Part shown: in pieces, positions 25,898-34,996 of the stretch
How positions within the stretch are numbered: the stretch's first letter is position 1
Layout of the letters: each line of letters opens with the position of its first letter
Notes under the pieces: model-generated
Seen by the model: only the letters and a program-made list of their open reading frames with translations
Databases searched by the model: none
Told to the model about the DNA's origin: nothing
Program-made: the position numbers and the translations under genes
Assembly: GCF_003933745.1 (NCBI RefSeq)
Contig: NZ_RSEB01000005.1
Location: forward strand, 1-64,000
DNA: 64,000 bases
Source of the DNA: Glycomyces terrestris
GTDB lineage: Bacteria > Actinomycetota > Actinomycetes > Mycobacteriales > Micromonosporaceae
Direction of reading: 5' to 3'

Positions 25898-26877
25898 GCC
25901 TCGTCCTCCACGAGGGCGCGGCCGGTGAGTCGCAGGAAGACGTCTTCGAGGGTGGCGCGGCGGGCGAGCACGGAGCTGGGCCGGATGTCGCGGGCCTCGA
26001 GGGCGGCGCCGGTGTCGTCGGCGTCGTCGGTGTAGACGAGGATCTTGTCGGGCAGGGGCTCGATCTGGGCGCCGACGCCGTCGAGGGTGTGGGCGAGGGC
26101 GGCGAGCTCGGCGGTGTGGGCGGTGCCGAAGCGGAGTTCGACGACCTCCTTGGTGACGTGGGTGTCGATGAGCTCGCGGGGGGAGCCGGAGGCGATGATG
26201 CGGCCCTCGTCCATGACGACGAGGCGGTCGCACAGCTGCTCGGCCTCGTCCATGTAGTGGGTGGTGAGGAGGATCGAGACGCCGCGGTGCTTGAGCTGGA
26301 AGAGGCGCTCCCAGACGAGGTGGCGGGCCTGCGGGTCGAGGCCGGTGGTGGGTTCGTCGAGGATGACGAGCTCGGGGTCGTTGATGAGGGAGCGGGCGAT
26401 GGCGAGGCGGCGCTGCATGCCGCCGGAGAGGTCGGAGACCTGGTCCTTCGCGCGCGGGGTGAGCTGCACGAACTCGAGGAGTTCGGCGGCCTTCTCGCGG
26501 GCGGCCTTCTTCTTGATGCCGAAGTACCCGGCGTAGACGACGAGGTTCTCGAAGACGGTGAGCATGCCGTCGAGGGTGTTGTCCTGGGGGACGACCCCGA
26601 GGCGGGCGCGGATGGCGGCGCCCTGGGTGTGGGGGTCGCGGCCGAAGACCTGGAGGCTCCCGCCGGTGGGCTGGGAGACGCAGCCGATCATCCGCATCGT
26701 GGTGGACTTCCCGGCGCCGTTCGCGCCGAGGAAGCCGAACGCCTCGCCGCGCCGGATCTCGAAGTCGACTCCGCGGACGGCCTCGTGGTCGCCGTAGCTC
26801 TTTCGCAGGTCGGCGGCGCTGACCAGGATCTCGTTGTCATCAGGCATACCGTCGAGCGTAGAGGCCCGATATGACAT
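25894..26877 (-). CDS. ABC exporter ATPase (DrrA-like)
   Basis: A 327-residue ATPase with Walker A GANGAGKST (51-59), signature LSGGMQRR, Walker B LVILDEP and H-loop TTHYMDEAE. After the core comes the DrrA-type C-terminal extension with LEDVFLRLTGR, typical of drug and lipid exporters. I use ATG 26877 because AAGGAG lies eight bases upstream; an internal ATG at 26847 has no good ribosome site. It drives the two ABC-2 permeases encoded immediately downstream. Confidence 0.92.
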   Translation of the reverse strand: MSYRASTLDGMPDDNEILVSAADLRKSYGDHEAVRGVDFEIRRGEAFGFLGANGAGKSTTMRMIGCVSQPTGGSLQVFGRDPHTQGAAIRARLGVVPQDNTLDGMLTVFENLVVYAGYFGIKKKAAREKAAELLEFVQLTPRAKDQVSDLSGGMQRRLAIARSLINDPELVILDEPTTGLDPQARHLVWERLFQLKHRGVSILLTTHYMDEAEQLCDRLVVMDEGRIIASGSPRELIDTHVTKEVVELRFGTAHTAELAALAHTLDGVGAQIEPLPDKILVYTDDADDTGAALEARDIRPSSVLARRATLEDVFLRLTGRALVEDEA

Positions 26878-27035
26878 CGTTCCACTCCTTACTCACCGTC
26901 ATGGCCCTGACGCGGTCCGGCCCGCCCCCGGCTCGCGCCGCACCTCGTCCCGCAGGTCGGGAGCGGGGGGTGGGGCAACCCCTACCAGTGGGACGGGGCA
27001 AGCCCCACCGGTATTGGCGGGTCAGCGGTAGCGAC

Positions 27036-27064
27036 TTGGGGCGGAAAACACACGAGGCTAGAGG
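27036..27064 (+). promoter_or_regulatory. Promoter candidate for the desaturase gene
   Basis: TTGGGG (27036-27041), 17 bases, TAGAGG (27059-27064), 33 bases before the start. Upstream (26970-27012) lie two similar GGGGCAA(C/G)CCC dyads that could be operators. Confidence 0.4.
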
Positions 27065-27097
27065 AGTCGCAGTCGTCCACGCAGAACGGAAGCCTTT

Positions 27098-28153
27098 ATG
27101 ACGATGCTCATCGCCGAACCGCCCGTGCAACAGCAGCGGACGGGCAGCGACTTCGCCCAGCTCTCGCGCCGCATCAACGCGGCCGGCCTGATGCGCCGGC
27201 GCCCCGTGTACTACGCGGTGCGCTTCGGGGTCACGGCGGCGGTGTTCGCCGGGACCTGGGCCGCGTTCGCGGCGATCGGCGACTCGTGGTGGCAGCTGCT
27301 CACGGCGGTGTTCCTCGCGATCGTGAGCGCGCAGGTGGCGTTCCTCGGCCACGACCTCGCGCACCGCCAGGTGATCCGCAGCCGCGCCGCCTCGGAGCGG
27401 ATCGGCTGGTTCACCGGGAACCTCGCCAACGGCATGGGCTACGGCTGGTGGAACGACAAGCACAACCGCCACCACGCCAACCCCAACCACGAGGACCTCG
27501 ACCCCGACGTGGTCGGCGGCCAGCTGTTCGTGTGGTCGAAGCGCCAGGCGCGGCTCGCGCAGGGCATCGACCGGTTCTTCGGCAAGTACCAGGCCGAGCT
27601 GTTCTTCCCCGTGCTCACCCTCGAGGGCCTCAACCTGAACTGGTCGGGTGTCAAGTCGGTCCTCAAGCCGGGCCTGAAGCACCGCGGCGCCGAGGCGCTG
27701 TTCCTCGCCCTCCACTGGGCCGCGTACCTCTCGGCGCTGTTCCTGGTCCTCTCCCCCGGCAAGGCCGTGGTGTTCCTGCTGGTGCACAAGGCCGCGTGGG
27801 GCCTGTACATGGGCTCGGTCTTCGCGCCGAACCACAAGGGCATGCCGACGTTCGTGGGCGAGACCGAGCTCGACTTCCTCCGCAAGCAGGTGCTGACCTC
27901 CCGGAACGTCAAGGGCGGCTGGTTCACCGACTTCGCGCTCGGCGGCCTGAACTACCAGATCGAGCACCACCTCTTCCCGGCGATGCCGTCGGTGCACCTG
28001 AAGTACGCCCAGCCGATCGTCGAGGAGTTCTGCGTCGAGAAGGGCATCCCCTACCACGCGACGGGCCTGATCCAGTCGTGGAGGGAAGCCCTCGGCGAGC
28101 TCCACGCCCACGGCGAGCCGCTCCGCAACCCGCAGTCGGCCAAGGCGCTCTAG
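27098..28153 (+). CDS. Membrane fatty-acid/lipid desaturase
   Basis: A 351-residue membrane desaturase with the three histidine boxes HDLAH (85-89), HNRHH (122-126) and QIEHHLFP (His290-291), which hold the di-iron centre, and two hydrophobic hairpins between them. It introduces a double bond into acyl chains with O2 and an external electron donor; no cytochrome b5 domain is fused. Membrane-fluidity control is the likely role. ATG 27098 follows GGAAG. It stands alone, closed by a strong terminator. Confidence 0.92.
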   Translation: MTMLIAEPPVQQQRTGSDFAQLSRRINAAGLMRRRPVYYAVRFGVTAAVFAGTWAAFAAIGDSWWQLLTAVFLAIVSAQVAFLGHDLAHRQVIRSRAASERIGWFTGNLANGMGYGWWNDKHNRHHANPNHEDLDPDVVGGQLFVWSKRQARLAQGIDRFFGKYQAELFFPVLTLEGLNLNWSGVKSVLKPGLKHRGAEALFLALHWAAYLSALFLVLSPGKAVVFLLVHKAAWGLYMGSVFAPNHKGMPTFVGETELDFLRKQVLTSRNVKGGWFTDFALGGLNYQIEHHLFPAMPSVHLKYAQPIVEEFCVEKGIPYHATGLIQSWREALGELHAHGEPLRNPQSAKAL

Positions 28154-28168
28154 GCGACCCGCGACCAG

Positions 28169-28197
28169 AGCGGCCGCTCCCGCGAGGGGCGGCCGCT
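28169..28197. terminator. Terminator between desaturase and dnaG
   Basis: A 12-bp stem (28169-28180/28186-28197, one G-T pair) with a CGCGA loop, placed between two convergent genes. Confidence 0.7.
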
Positions 28198-28220
28198 TCG
28201 CGCTGCACTGGGAGACGGTG

Positions 28221-28259
28221 CCGCTGTTCAAGGCCGCTGTTCAAGGCCGCTGTCCAAGC
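28221..28259 (+). repeat. 13-bp tandem triplication
   Basis: CCGCTGTTCAAGG is repeated at 28221, 28234 and, with two changes, 28247, in the noncoding tail downstream of dnaG. Confidence 0.8.
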
Positions 28260-28303
28260 GTGCCGTCGTTCTGGCGCGCTGCGCGTGCTGGCGTGCTGCG
28301 GCG

Positions 28304-30169
28304 CTACTCGATGGTGTTCGCGGCCTGGTCGCGCAGGGACCGCACGTGCTGCTCCAGGCCCATGAGCTGGCCGAAGAGCGTCATGTACTGGTCCTTGTCG
28401 GTGCTGGGGTTGATGCGCTGGAGGCGGCGCTTGAGGTCGGCGACCTCGGCTTCGACGACGGGCCGCTGGATGCGGGCGAGGATCGTGCGGACGTAGACCG
28501 CGTCGGGCTCCCCGGCGAGGCGCAGCTCCTCGACGGCGAGCTCCGAGACGAGCGCGCCGGCGGCGATCTCGGTGCAGGCGCTCTGGACCGCGGCGATCCA
28601 GTTCGGGCCTGCGGCGGCCCGGGCCGCGCCGCCGGCGGCGGCGATGGCCTCGCGCACGGCCCGGTAGTTGGGGTCGGTGTACGGCGCGGCGTCGACGGCG
28701 TCGAAGTACGGCCCGGCGATCTGCGGCTGCTGGAGCGCGACCTTGAGGACCTCGCGCTGGGCGCGCAGCTGGGTCGAGTCGGCGCGCGTCTCGCGCCGCG
28801 GCTGGGCCGGCGCCTCGGCGGGGGCCTGGCCGGCGGCGGCGCCCTGGACGGCGCGGCGCAGCTCGGCCTTGTCCTTGCCGAGCCGCCCGGCGTAGACGCC
28901 GAGGTACTCCTCGACGAGCCCGCGGTCCTTCACGCGCGCCAGGAGCGGCGCGATCGCGCGGGTGGCGTGCAGGCGGCCCTCGGCGGTGTCGAGGTCGTGC
29001 TTGGCGATGGCGCGTTCGAGCGCGAACTGCACCAGCGGCGTGTGCCGCTCGATGAGTTCGCGGACCGCCGCGTCGCCGGCGCTCTGGCGCAGCTCGCACG
29101 GGTCCTGCCCGCCGGGGGTGACCGCGATGTAGGTCTGGGAGACGAACCGCTGCTCCTCGTCGAAGGCCTTGAGGGCGGCCCGCTGGCCGGCCTCGTCGCC
29201 GTCGAACGTGAAGATGATGCGCCCGTCGGCGGACTCGGAGTCGAACAGGAACCGGCGCAGCACCCGGATGTGCTCGGGCCCGAACGCGGTGCCGCAGGTG
29301 GCGACGGCCATCGGCACGCCCGCGAGGTGGCAGGCCATGACGTCGGTGTAGCCCTCGACGATGACGACCCGGCCGGTCTTCGCGATCTCCTTGCGCGCCA
29401 GGTCGATGCCGTACAGCACCTGGGACTTCTTGTACAGCGGCGTCTCGGGGGTGTTCAGGTACTTGGGCCCCTGGTCGTCGTCGAAGAGCTTGCGGGCGCC
29501 GAAGCCGATGACCGAGCCGGAGGAGTCGCGGATCGGCCACAGCAGGCGGCGGCGGAAGCGGTCGATGAGGCTGCCGCTGCGCGAGGGCTTCGCGAGCCCG
29601 GCCTGAGTCAGCTCCTCGACGGTGAAGCCCTTGGCCCGCAGGTGCTTCGAGAGGGCGTCCCAGGAGTCGGGGGCGTAGCCGCAGCCGAACACGGCCGCGG
29701 CCTCGCGGTCGAAGCCGCGCGCGGACAGGAACTGCCGGGCCGTGACGGCCTCGGGGGTGAGGAGCTTCCCGGTGTAGAACTCGGCGGCGGCGGTGTGGGC
29801 GTCGAGGAGCCGCTGCTTGAGGCCGGGCTGCCCGGAGGGGCCGCGCTGGGGGCGGCCGTCGACGTCCTCGTAGGTGAGCTTGAGGCCGGCGCGCGCGGCG
29901 AGGCGCTCGACCGCCTCCACGAACGTGAGGCCGTCGAGTTCGGTGAGGAACGTGATGGCGTCGCCGCCGACGCCGCAGCCGAAGCAGTGGTAGACGCCGC
30001 GCGCGGGCGTGACGTTGAAGCTCGGGGAGCGCTCGTCGTGGAAGGGGCACAGGCCCTTGAGGTTGCCGCCGCCCGCGTTGCGCAGGGTGACGCGCTCGCC
30101 GATGACATCGGCGATGTCCACCCGCTCGCGCACCAGCTGGATGTCGGCGTCCCGGATTCGCCCCGCCAC
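28304..30169 (-). CDS. dnaG: DNA primase
   Basis: A 621-residue DnaG with all parts in order: the CHC2 zinc finger (C41, H44, C62, C65), the RNA polymerase-like core, the TOPRIM domain with VIVEGYTDVMA, and a C-terminal helicase-interaction region ending in a coiled-coil-like segment. It makes RNA primers at the replication fork with DnaB. ATG 30169 gives the standard MAGRIRDADI start. It is divergent from a large membrane protein gene across a 254-base gap in which I see no further gene. Confidence 0.97.
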   Translation of the reverse strand: MAGRIRDADIQLVRERVDIADVIGERVTLRNAGGGNLKGLCPFHDERSPSFNVTPARGVYHCFGCGVGGDAITFLTELDGLTFVEAVERLAARAGLKLTYEDVDGRPQRGPSGQPGLKQRLLDAHTAAAEFYTGKLLTPEAVTARQFLSARGFDREAAAVFGCGYAPDSWDALSKHLRAKGFTVEELTQAGLAKPSRSGSLIDRFRRRLLWPIRDSSGSVIGFGARKLFDDDQGPKYLNTPETPLYKKSQVLYGIDLARKEIAKTGRVVIVEGYTDVMACHLAGVPMAVATCGTAFGPEHIRVLRRFLFDSESADGRIIFTFDGDEAGQRAALKAFDEEQRFVSQTYIAVTPGGQDPCELRQSAGDAAVRELIERHTPLVQFALERAIAKHDLDTAEGRLHATRAIAPLLARVKDRGLVEEYLGVYAGRLGKDKAELRRAVQGAAAGQAPAEAPAQPRRETRADSTQLRAQREVLKVALQQPQIAGPYFDAVDAAPYTDPNYRAVREAIAAAGGAARAAAGPNWIAAVQSACTEIAAGALVSELAVEELRLAGEPDAVYVRTILARIQRPVVEAEVADLKRRLQRINPSTDKDQYMTLFGQLMGLEQHVRSLRDQAANTIE

Positions 30170-30423
30170 TCTGCCCCTTTTCTTCTTTCACCGCTTCCCT
30201 CAATTGTGCCCGGCCCCTCCGACACCCGGGCGGCGGACGCGGCGGGTTGTGAGGCGGCGGGGCGACGCGCGCGCGGCGGACGTCACGTCCCCTCTGGGCG
30301 GCCCGGGAACGCTTGCGGCCGAAGAAGTTCGAGGTGACCGGCCGGTTGTACCACGCACCCCGCGGTCATCTTTCCCGACCACGCCTCACTGTCACGAGCC
30401 CCGATCCGCTAGAGTCGCCTATC

Positions 30424-33075
30424 ATGCCGGACCCATCGCCCGAGCAGCCGCCCTCCTGGCCTCCCACCAGCGAACCCGCGGCCACACCCACGAATCCGCC
30501 CCGAATCACCGCGCGCGGGGTGGGTCACCTGCCTTCCGCGGCGCCGGAAGACGAGGCGCCGTCCGATCCGCGTCCTCCCGCGGGCCCGAACCTCTTCGGC
30601 GACCCCGCCCCCTACGACGACCTCGACCCCGAGGCCCGGCGCAGCGAATGGGCCGCGGACCTCGGCGGGGCCGAGCCGCCCCGCGCCGGCGAGGCGCGCG
30701 GCACCCTCTTCGAGACCCCCGCGCCGCAGGAGGCCCCGCAGCCGCAGCCGCAGGGCGACTGGGGCGAGTCCGCCGACTGGCCGCCGCGGTCGAGCCAGGA
30801 CTGGATGAACCAGCAGGGCCAGACCGGCTGGGGTCTCGCCTCCGGCGGCGCCTCCTGGGTCGGCTCCGGCCCCGTCCCGGGCCAGCCCGGACCCGCCGAG
30901 CCGCACGCCGAGCAGGGCCAGCGCCCCGAGCCGCACGCCGCCCCGTACGCCGCCCCCGCGTCCGGGCCGGGCCTCGCCGGCCCCGATCCGCAGGCCGGGG
31001 GCCTGGAGTTCCCCGAGCTGCGCGCCGACCCGTACGAGGCCGACGTCTACGGCCAGACCCAGTACCGCGGCGACTCCGGCGGCCAGGACCTCTACCAGTC
31101 CGACCCGTACCAGGCCGAGCGGCTCGCCGCCGAGGCCCAGGCCGCGCGCGAGGCGTACCAGGCCGAGCAGCAGCAGTACCAGGCCGACCCGTTCCCGGCC
31201 GCGACCCAGGGCGCCTTCCCCGAGCAGCCCCGGTTCCCCGAGCAGCCGCAGGGCGCCTTCGCGGAGCAGCAGGGCGGCTTCCCCGAGGCGCCCGCCAGCG
31301 CGTACGGGGGCGAGCTGTTCCCCGCCGACGCCCCGCCGTCCTATGGGGAGCAGGCCGCCGAGGCGACCGTCACCGAGACGGTCCCGGCGCAGCGCCGCAG
31401 CGAGGAGACGGCCGCACCCGAGCCCGCGCCCGCCGAGGCGCCGCCGGTGAAGGTCGCCCCGCCGACGCATGTGGGCGTGCGCTATGCGATCTACGGCATC
31501 GGCGGGCTCATCACGCTCGGCCTGATCATCGGCATCGTCCTCATGCTGGGGGCGGCCCCGCCGAGCGAGCCGAACCAGCCCGGCGACGACACCGAGGGCG
31601 ACGCGACCAGCGAGAGCCCCGGCGCCGACGAGGCGCTGAGCGCCGAGCGGTACACCGAGCTCGCCGCCGCGGCGGGCACCGCGGAGTGGTTCGCGTGGCG
31701 CTACGGCGACGCTTCCGGCGGCGCCGACGCCGAGGAGGTGCCGGCCGCGGAGGGCGACGCCCTCGCGACCGCGCCGCTCCTGGGCGACGCGGACCGCAGC
31801 GTCCAGGGCCAGCTCGGCTACCTGACCGACGACGCGGCCCTGAGCGGCATCGACCACGTCACGGCGGTGGAGACCACCGACGACCTCGCGGGCCTCGTGC
31901 CGCGCGCGGGCGGGCGCTTCTCCGAGGACGGCACGCCCGAGCTCGAGCTCGTCGAGGGTTCGACGGCCGAGTGCATCGCGGGTCTCGGCGTCGAGCTCGG
32001 CCGGCCGGTCGCGCTCGCGCGGCCGGAGCAGAGCGGCGAGGTCAGCGCCCACTCGGTGATCGCGTTCTCCTCGGGGGTCGTGGCGACCGCGGGCATCAGC
32101 GGCGCCCAGGGCGGCACCTGCCTGCTCCTGCCGGACGGCCAGGTGCCGACGGACGTGGCGCTCACCGACGGGAACGAGCTCGCGCTCGTGACCACGTGGA
32201 ACCCGGCTTCGCAGACCGGTTCGCTCGTGGTGATCGCGATGGGCGACAAGAGCGGCTCGTACTCGTCGAGTTGGTCGGAGTCGTATCCGGGCCTGCCGAA
32301 CCCGGGGCATTTCGCGTCGGCGCAGATCGTGGGCACGGTCGCGCTGCCGTTCTCGGCCCCGACCTCGGTCGACGCCTGGTCGGACTCGTCCGGTTCGCTC
32401 GCGATCGAGCGCGGCACGGTCGAGGACGCGGCGCACCGCGACACGGTCGCGACCGCCGGGTACGCGGTCGTGGGCGACCTGAGCGCGAGCCAGGTGGCGG
32501 TCGTGGACCTGGCGTCCACGCTCCAGGGGCTGGCGGCGCAGTATTACGACGGGGCCGAGTTCGCGTTCGACGCGGCTCCCGGCGAGGCGATCGGGTTCGA
32601 GGGCGGCGTCGCGGACGTCGCCGCGGCGGAGGCCGGGCCGGCCGTCGCCACGAGCACCGGGACGGTGCACGAGCTCGACCGGGAGCTCGCGGAGACCGCG
32701 GCGACCGAGGTCGGCGCGAACCCGACCTGCCTCGTGGTGGGGGCCCAGAGCGGGCAGTTCATCGCGACGAGCCGCGGCGCCGGCACGATCAGCTGGGTCG
32801 CGGGCGGCGAGGTCGCCAAGCAGCTCGCGGACTCGCGGCTGACCGACCCGGTGTGCGCTTCGGAGACGCCCGCGCTCGACGTGCAGGGCTACGCCGGGTC
32901 TGCCGCGGTGGTCCTGGTCTCGGACTTCGAGGGCCAGAAGCTGCACGCCTACCTCGACGGCCAGGCGACCCTCCCCGGCGGCGCGGCCGTCGGCGGGGAG
33001 GGCTTCAGCTACGGCGGCGCCTACGACGTGCAGGGCAAGCCCTGGGGTGTCTCGGTGACGGTGGACCTGGAGTAG
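30424..33075 (+). CDS. Large single-pass membrane protein, unknown function
   Basis: An 883-residue protein I do not recognise. Residues 1-350 are low-complexity cytoplasmic sequence rich in Pro, Gln, Glu and Tyr with loosely repeated YQAD/FPEQP-type units. One transmembrane helix follows at about 354-378 (YGIGGLITLGLIIGIVLML). Residues 390-883 form an extracytoplasmic part with repeated Val/Ala-rich strands, compatible with a beta-propeller, and a few cysteines. ATG 30424 is eight bases after a TAGAGT -10-like hexamer, so the mRNA may be nearly leaderless. The layout suggests an envelope scaffold or sensor; this is speculative. Confidence 0.75.
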   Translation: MPDPSPEQPPSWPPTSEPAATPTNPPRITARGVGHLPSAAPEDEAPSDPRPPAGPNLFGDPAPYDDLDPEARRSEWAADLGGAEPPRAGEARGTLFETPAPQEAPQPQPQGDWGESADWPPRSSQDWMNQQGQTGWGLASGGASWVGSGPVPGQPGPAEPHAEQGQRPEPHAAPYAAPASGPGLAGPDPQAGGLEFPELRADPYEADVYGQTQYRGDSGGQDLYQSDPYQAERLAAEAQAAREAYQAEQQQYQADPFPAATQGAFPEQPRFPEQPQGAFAEQQGGFPEAPASAYGGELFPADAPPSYGEQAAEATVTETVPAQRRSEETAAPEPAPAEAPPVKVAPPTHVGVRYAIYGIGGLITLGLIIGIVLMLGAAPPSEPNQPGDDTEGDATSESPGADEALSAERYTELAAAAGTAEWFAWRYGDASGGADAEEVPAAEGDALATAPLLGDADRSVQGQLGYLTDDAALSGIDHVTAVETTDDLAGLVPRAGGRFSEDGTPELELVEGSTAECIAGLGVELGRPVALARPEQSGEVSAHSVIAFSSGVVATAGISGAQGGTCLLLPDGQVPTDVALTDGNELALVTTWNPASQTGSLVVIAMGDKSGSYSSSWSESYPGLPNPGHFASAQIVGTVALPFSAPTSVDAWSDSSGSLAIERGTVEDAAHRDTVATAGYAVVGDLSASQVAVVDLASTLQGLAAQYYDGAEFAFDAAPGEAIGFEGGVADVAAAEAGPAVATSTGTVHELDRELAETAATEVGANPTCLVVGAQSGQFIATSRGAGTISWVAGGEVAKQLADSRLTDPVCASETPALDVQGYAGSAAVVLVSDFEGQKLHAYLDGQATLPGGAAVGGEGFSYGGAYDVQGKPWGVSVTVDLE

Positions 33076-33105
33076 CGGCACCTGGAGTAGCGGCATTGAG
33101 GGCTT

Positions 33106-33211
33106 GAGGCCGTATACCGTCCCAAGCCCCCACCCACCCAGAGGGGAACGTAGCGCCCAGCATTGCTCGCGGGTCCGACAGGAATCGGGCCCGCGAGCGC
33201 TTGTGTCACCC
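33106..33211 (-). repeat. Intergenic 106-bp element, copy A
   Basis: Strongly similar, over the same 106 bp, to 58837-58942. Read on the - strand it has GGGTGACA, the box CTGTCGGAC-N8-AATGCT (33181-33159), then a G-quadruplex motif with four G runs (33139-33121) and a TACGGCCTC end. It lies in the 413-base gap between two + strand genes. A transcript from its box would run antisense into the membrane protein gene. Confidence 0.7.
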
Positions 33212-33453
33212 GAAGGAGGGCGCGCCTCGTCCGGGTCCCTCATTGCTGCTGCGTGCCGCGGCCCGGTCGCGCCCCGAATCGCGGTTGGGCGCGTCGCGGT
33301 TGCGTGCCGCGTCTCGGAGGCGTGCTGCGGCTCCGCTTCGCAGTCCTGTGCCTGCGCCGTGCGTCGGCGGGGCCGGGCCGCGCCAACCGCCGGGCCGAGC
33401 CCTTCCCACCGCGCGGCCGCGCCGCCCCGCGTCGGCGGTCACGCCCGCGGGCG

Positions 33454-33482
33454 TTGGCGGACCGCCGGGGCACTGGGATAAT
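33454..33482 (+). promoter_or_regulatory. Promoter giving a leaderless tRNA-dihydrouridine synthase mRNA
   Basis: TTGGCG (33454-33459), 17 bases, GATAAT (33477-33482). Transcription would start about seven bases later, at the GTG start codon itself (33489). Confidence 0.65.
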
Positions 33483-33488
33483 CGAGCG

Positions 33489-34652
33489 GTGACGAATCAG
33501 CTCTCGCTCGCGGGGAAGGCCGTGTCCCCGCCCGTGGTCCTGGCGCCGATGGCCGGGATCACGAACCTGCCGTTCCGCAAGCTCTGCCGCGAGCAGGGTG
33601 CCGGCATCTACGTGTGCGAGATGATCACGACGGTGGCGCTCACCGAGCGCAACCCGAAGACCATGCGGCTCATCGAGTTCGACCCGGACGAGGAGACGCG
33701 CAGCCTCCAGCTGTACGGCGTCGACCCCGAGGGCGTGCGCAAGGCCGTGCGAATGGTCGTCGAGGAGGACCTCGCCGACCACGTCGACCTCAACTTCGGC
33801 TGCCCGGTGCCGAAGGTCACCCGCCGCGGCGGGGGCTCGGCGCTGCCGTGGAAGCGGCGCCTGTTCCGCGACATCGTCACCGCGGCCGTCGACACCGCCG
33901 CCGAGCGCGGCATCCCCGTGACCGTGAAGATGCGCAAGGGCATCGACGACGACCACCTGACCTACCTCGAGGCCGGCGAGATCGCGCAGGACGCCGGGGT
34001 CGCGTGGGTCGCCCTCCACGGCCGCACCGCGGCCGAGCGGTACTCCGGGACCGCCGACTGGGAGGCGATCGCGAACCTCAAGGAGCGCCTGGACATCCCG
34101 GTGCTCGGCAACGGCGACGTCTGGGAGGCCGACGACGCGCTCCGCATGGCCGCCGAGACGGCCTGCGACGGCGTCGTGGTGGGCCGGGGCTGCCTGGGCC
34201 GCCCCTGGCTCTTCGGGGACCTGGAGGCGGCGTTCAGCGGCCGCGCCGAGCGCCTCATGCCGTCCCTCGGGGAGGTCGCGAAGGTCATGCTGCGCCACGC
34301 CCAGCTCCTCGTCGAGTGGATCGCGGGCGCGGAGTCGTACGAGGCGCGTCGGAACATCGACGCGGAGGAGCACGGCTGCCGCGAGTTCCGCAAGCACGTC
34401 GCCTGGTACCTCAAGGGGTTCCCGGTCGGCGGCGAGCTGCGCCGCTCGCTCGCGATGGTCTCGACCCTGAACGAGCTCGAGGACCTGCTCGGGAAGCTCG
34501 ACGCCGACGCGCCGTTCCCCGAGTCGACCATCGGGAAGCCGCGCGGGCGCACCAACTCCCCCGGGAAGGTCTCGCTGCCCGACGGCTGGCTCGACGACCG
34601 CGACGACCGCACCGTCCCCGAAGGCGCCGAGATCGACTCCTCCGGCGGCTGA
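33489..34652 (+). CDS. dusB: tRNA-dihydrouridine synthase, DusB-like
   Basis: A 387-residue FMN-dependent synthase that reduces uridine in the tRNA D loop. The N-terminal TIM barrel has APMAGITN, the catalytic Cys105 in NFGCPVPK, KMRKG and a phosphate-binding GRGCLGRPW; the C-terminal helical tRNA-recognition domain follows, with a charged tail. GTG 33489 matches the family N-terminus and coincides with the predicted transcription start, so initiation is probably leaderless. The frame is open further upstream, but that stretch is noncoding and includes the repeat element. Confidence 0.93.
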   Translation: MTNQLSLAGKAVSPPVVLAPMAGITNLPFRKLCREQGAGIYVCEMITTVALTERNPKTMRLIEFDPDEETRSLQLYGVDPEGVRKAVRMVVEEDLADHVDLNFGCPVPKVTRRGGGSALPWKRRLFRDIVTAAVDTAAERGIPVTVKMRKGIDDDHLTYLEAGEIAQDAGVAWVALHGRTAAERYSGTADWEAIANLKERLDIPVLGNGDVWEADDALRMAAETACDGVVVGRGCLGRPWLFGDLEAAFSGRAERLMPSLGEVAKVMLRHAQLLVEWIAGAESYEARRNIDAEEHGCREFRKHVAWYLKGFPVGGELRRSLAMVSTLNELEDLLGKLDADAPFPESTIGKPRGRTNSPGKVSLPDGWLDDRDDRTVPEGAEIDSSGG

Positions 34653-34670
34653 GGACGTCCCAAGACACGA

Positions 34671-34707
34671 CAGGAGGGGCCTCCCGGTGCCGGGGAGGCC
34701 CCTCCTG
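34671..34707. terminator. Bidirectional terminator
   Basis: Near-perfect long inverted repeat beginning CAGGAGGGGCCTCCC and closing with its complement, between convergent dusB and rpmE2. Confidence 0.75.
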
Positions 34708-34743
34708 CGGTCTGCGGGGCCGCGAGCGGTCGCGGCCCGGGCG

Positions 34744-34995
34744 CTACCTGCCCTTCTGGCCGTAGCGCTTGTAGAACTTGGCGACGCGGCCCTCGTCGTC
34801 CAGGACGCGGTTCTTGCCGGTCCAGAACGGGTGCGAGGCCGAGGAGATCTGGACGTCGACCACCGGGTAGGTCCGGCCGTCCTCCCACTCGACGGTCTCG
34901 GCCGAGGTGGCCGTGGACCGCGTGAGGAAGGCGAAGTCGGCGCCGCGGTCTCGGAAGACCACGTAGTCGTAGTTCGGGTGGATGCCTTGCTTCAT
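34744..34995 (-). CDS. rpmE2: Ribosomal protein L31 type B (zinc-independent)
   Basis: An 83-residue L31 starting [14 protein letters not shown]. It has no cysteines, so it lacks the CxxC zinc site of the ordinary L31. Cysteine-free paralogs replace the zinc forms when zinc is scarce and so free the metal. It starts one base after the CobW-like gene stop; the two form an operon read from the Zur box at 36265-36285. Confidence 0.95.
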   Translation of the reverse strand: MKQGIHPNYDYVVFRDRGADFAFLTRSTATSAETVEWEDGRTYPVVDVQISSASHPFWTGKNRVLDDEGRVAKFYKRYGQKGR

Positions 34996-34996
34996 G

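Noticed and set aside
33106..33211. 6C RNA because of the C-rich run on the + strand
   Set aside because: The C runs are interrupted by A and do not sit in two hairpin loops as in 6C RNA; the - strand G-quadruplex reading fits both copies better.
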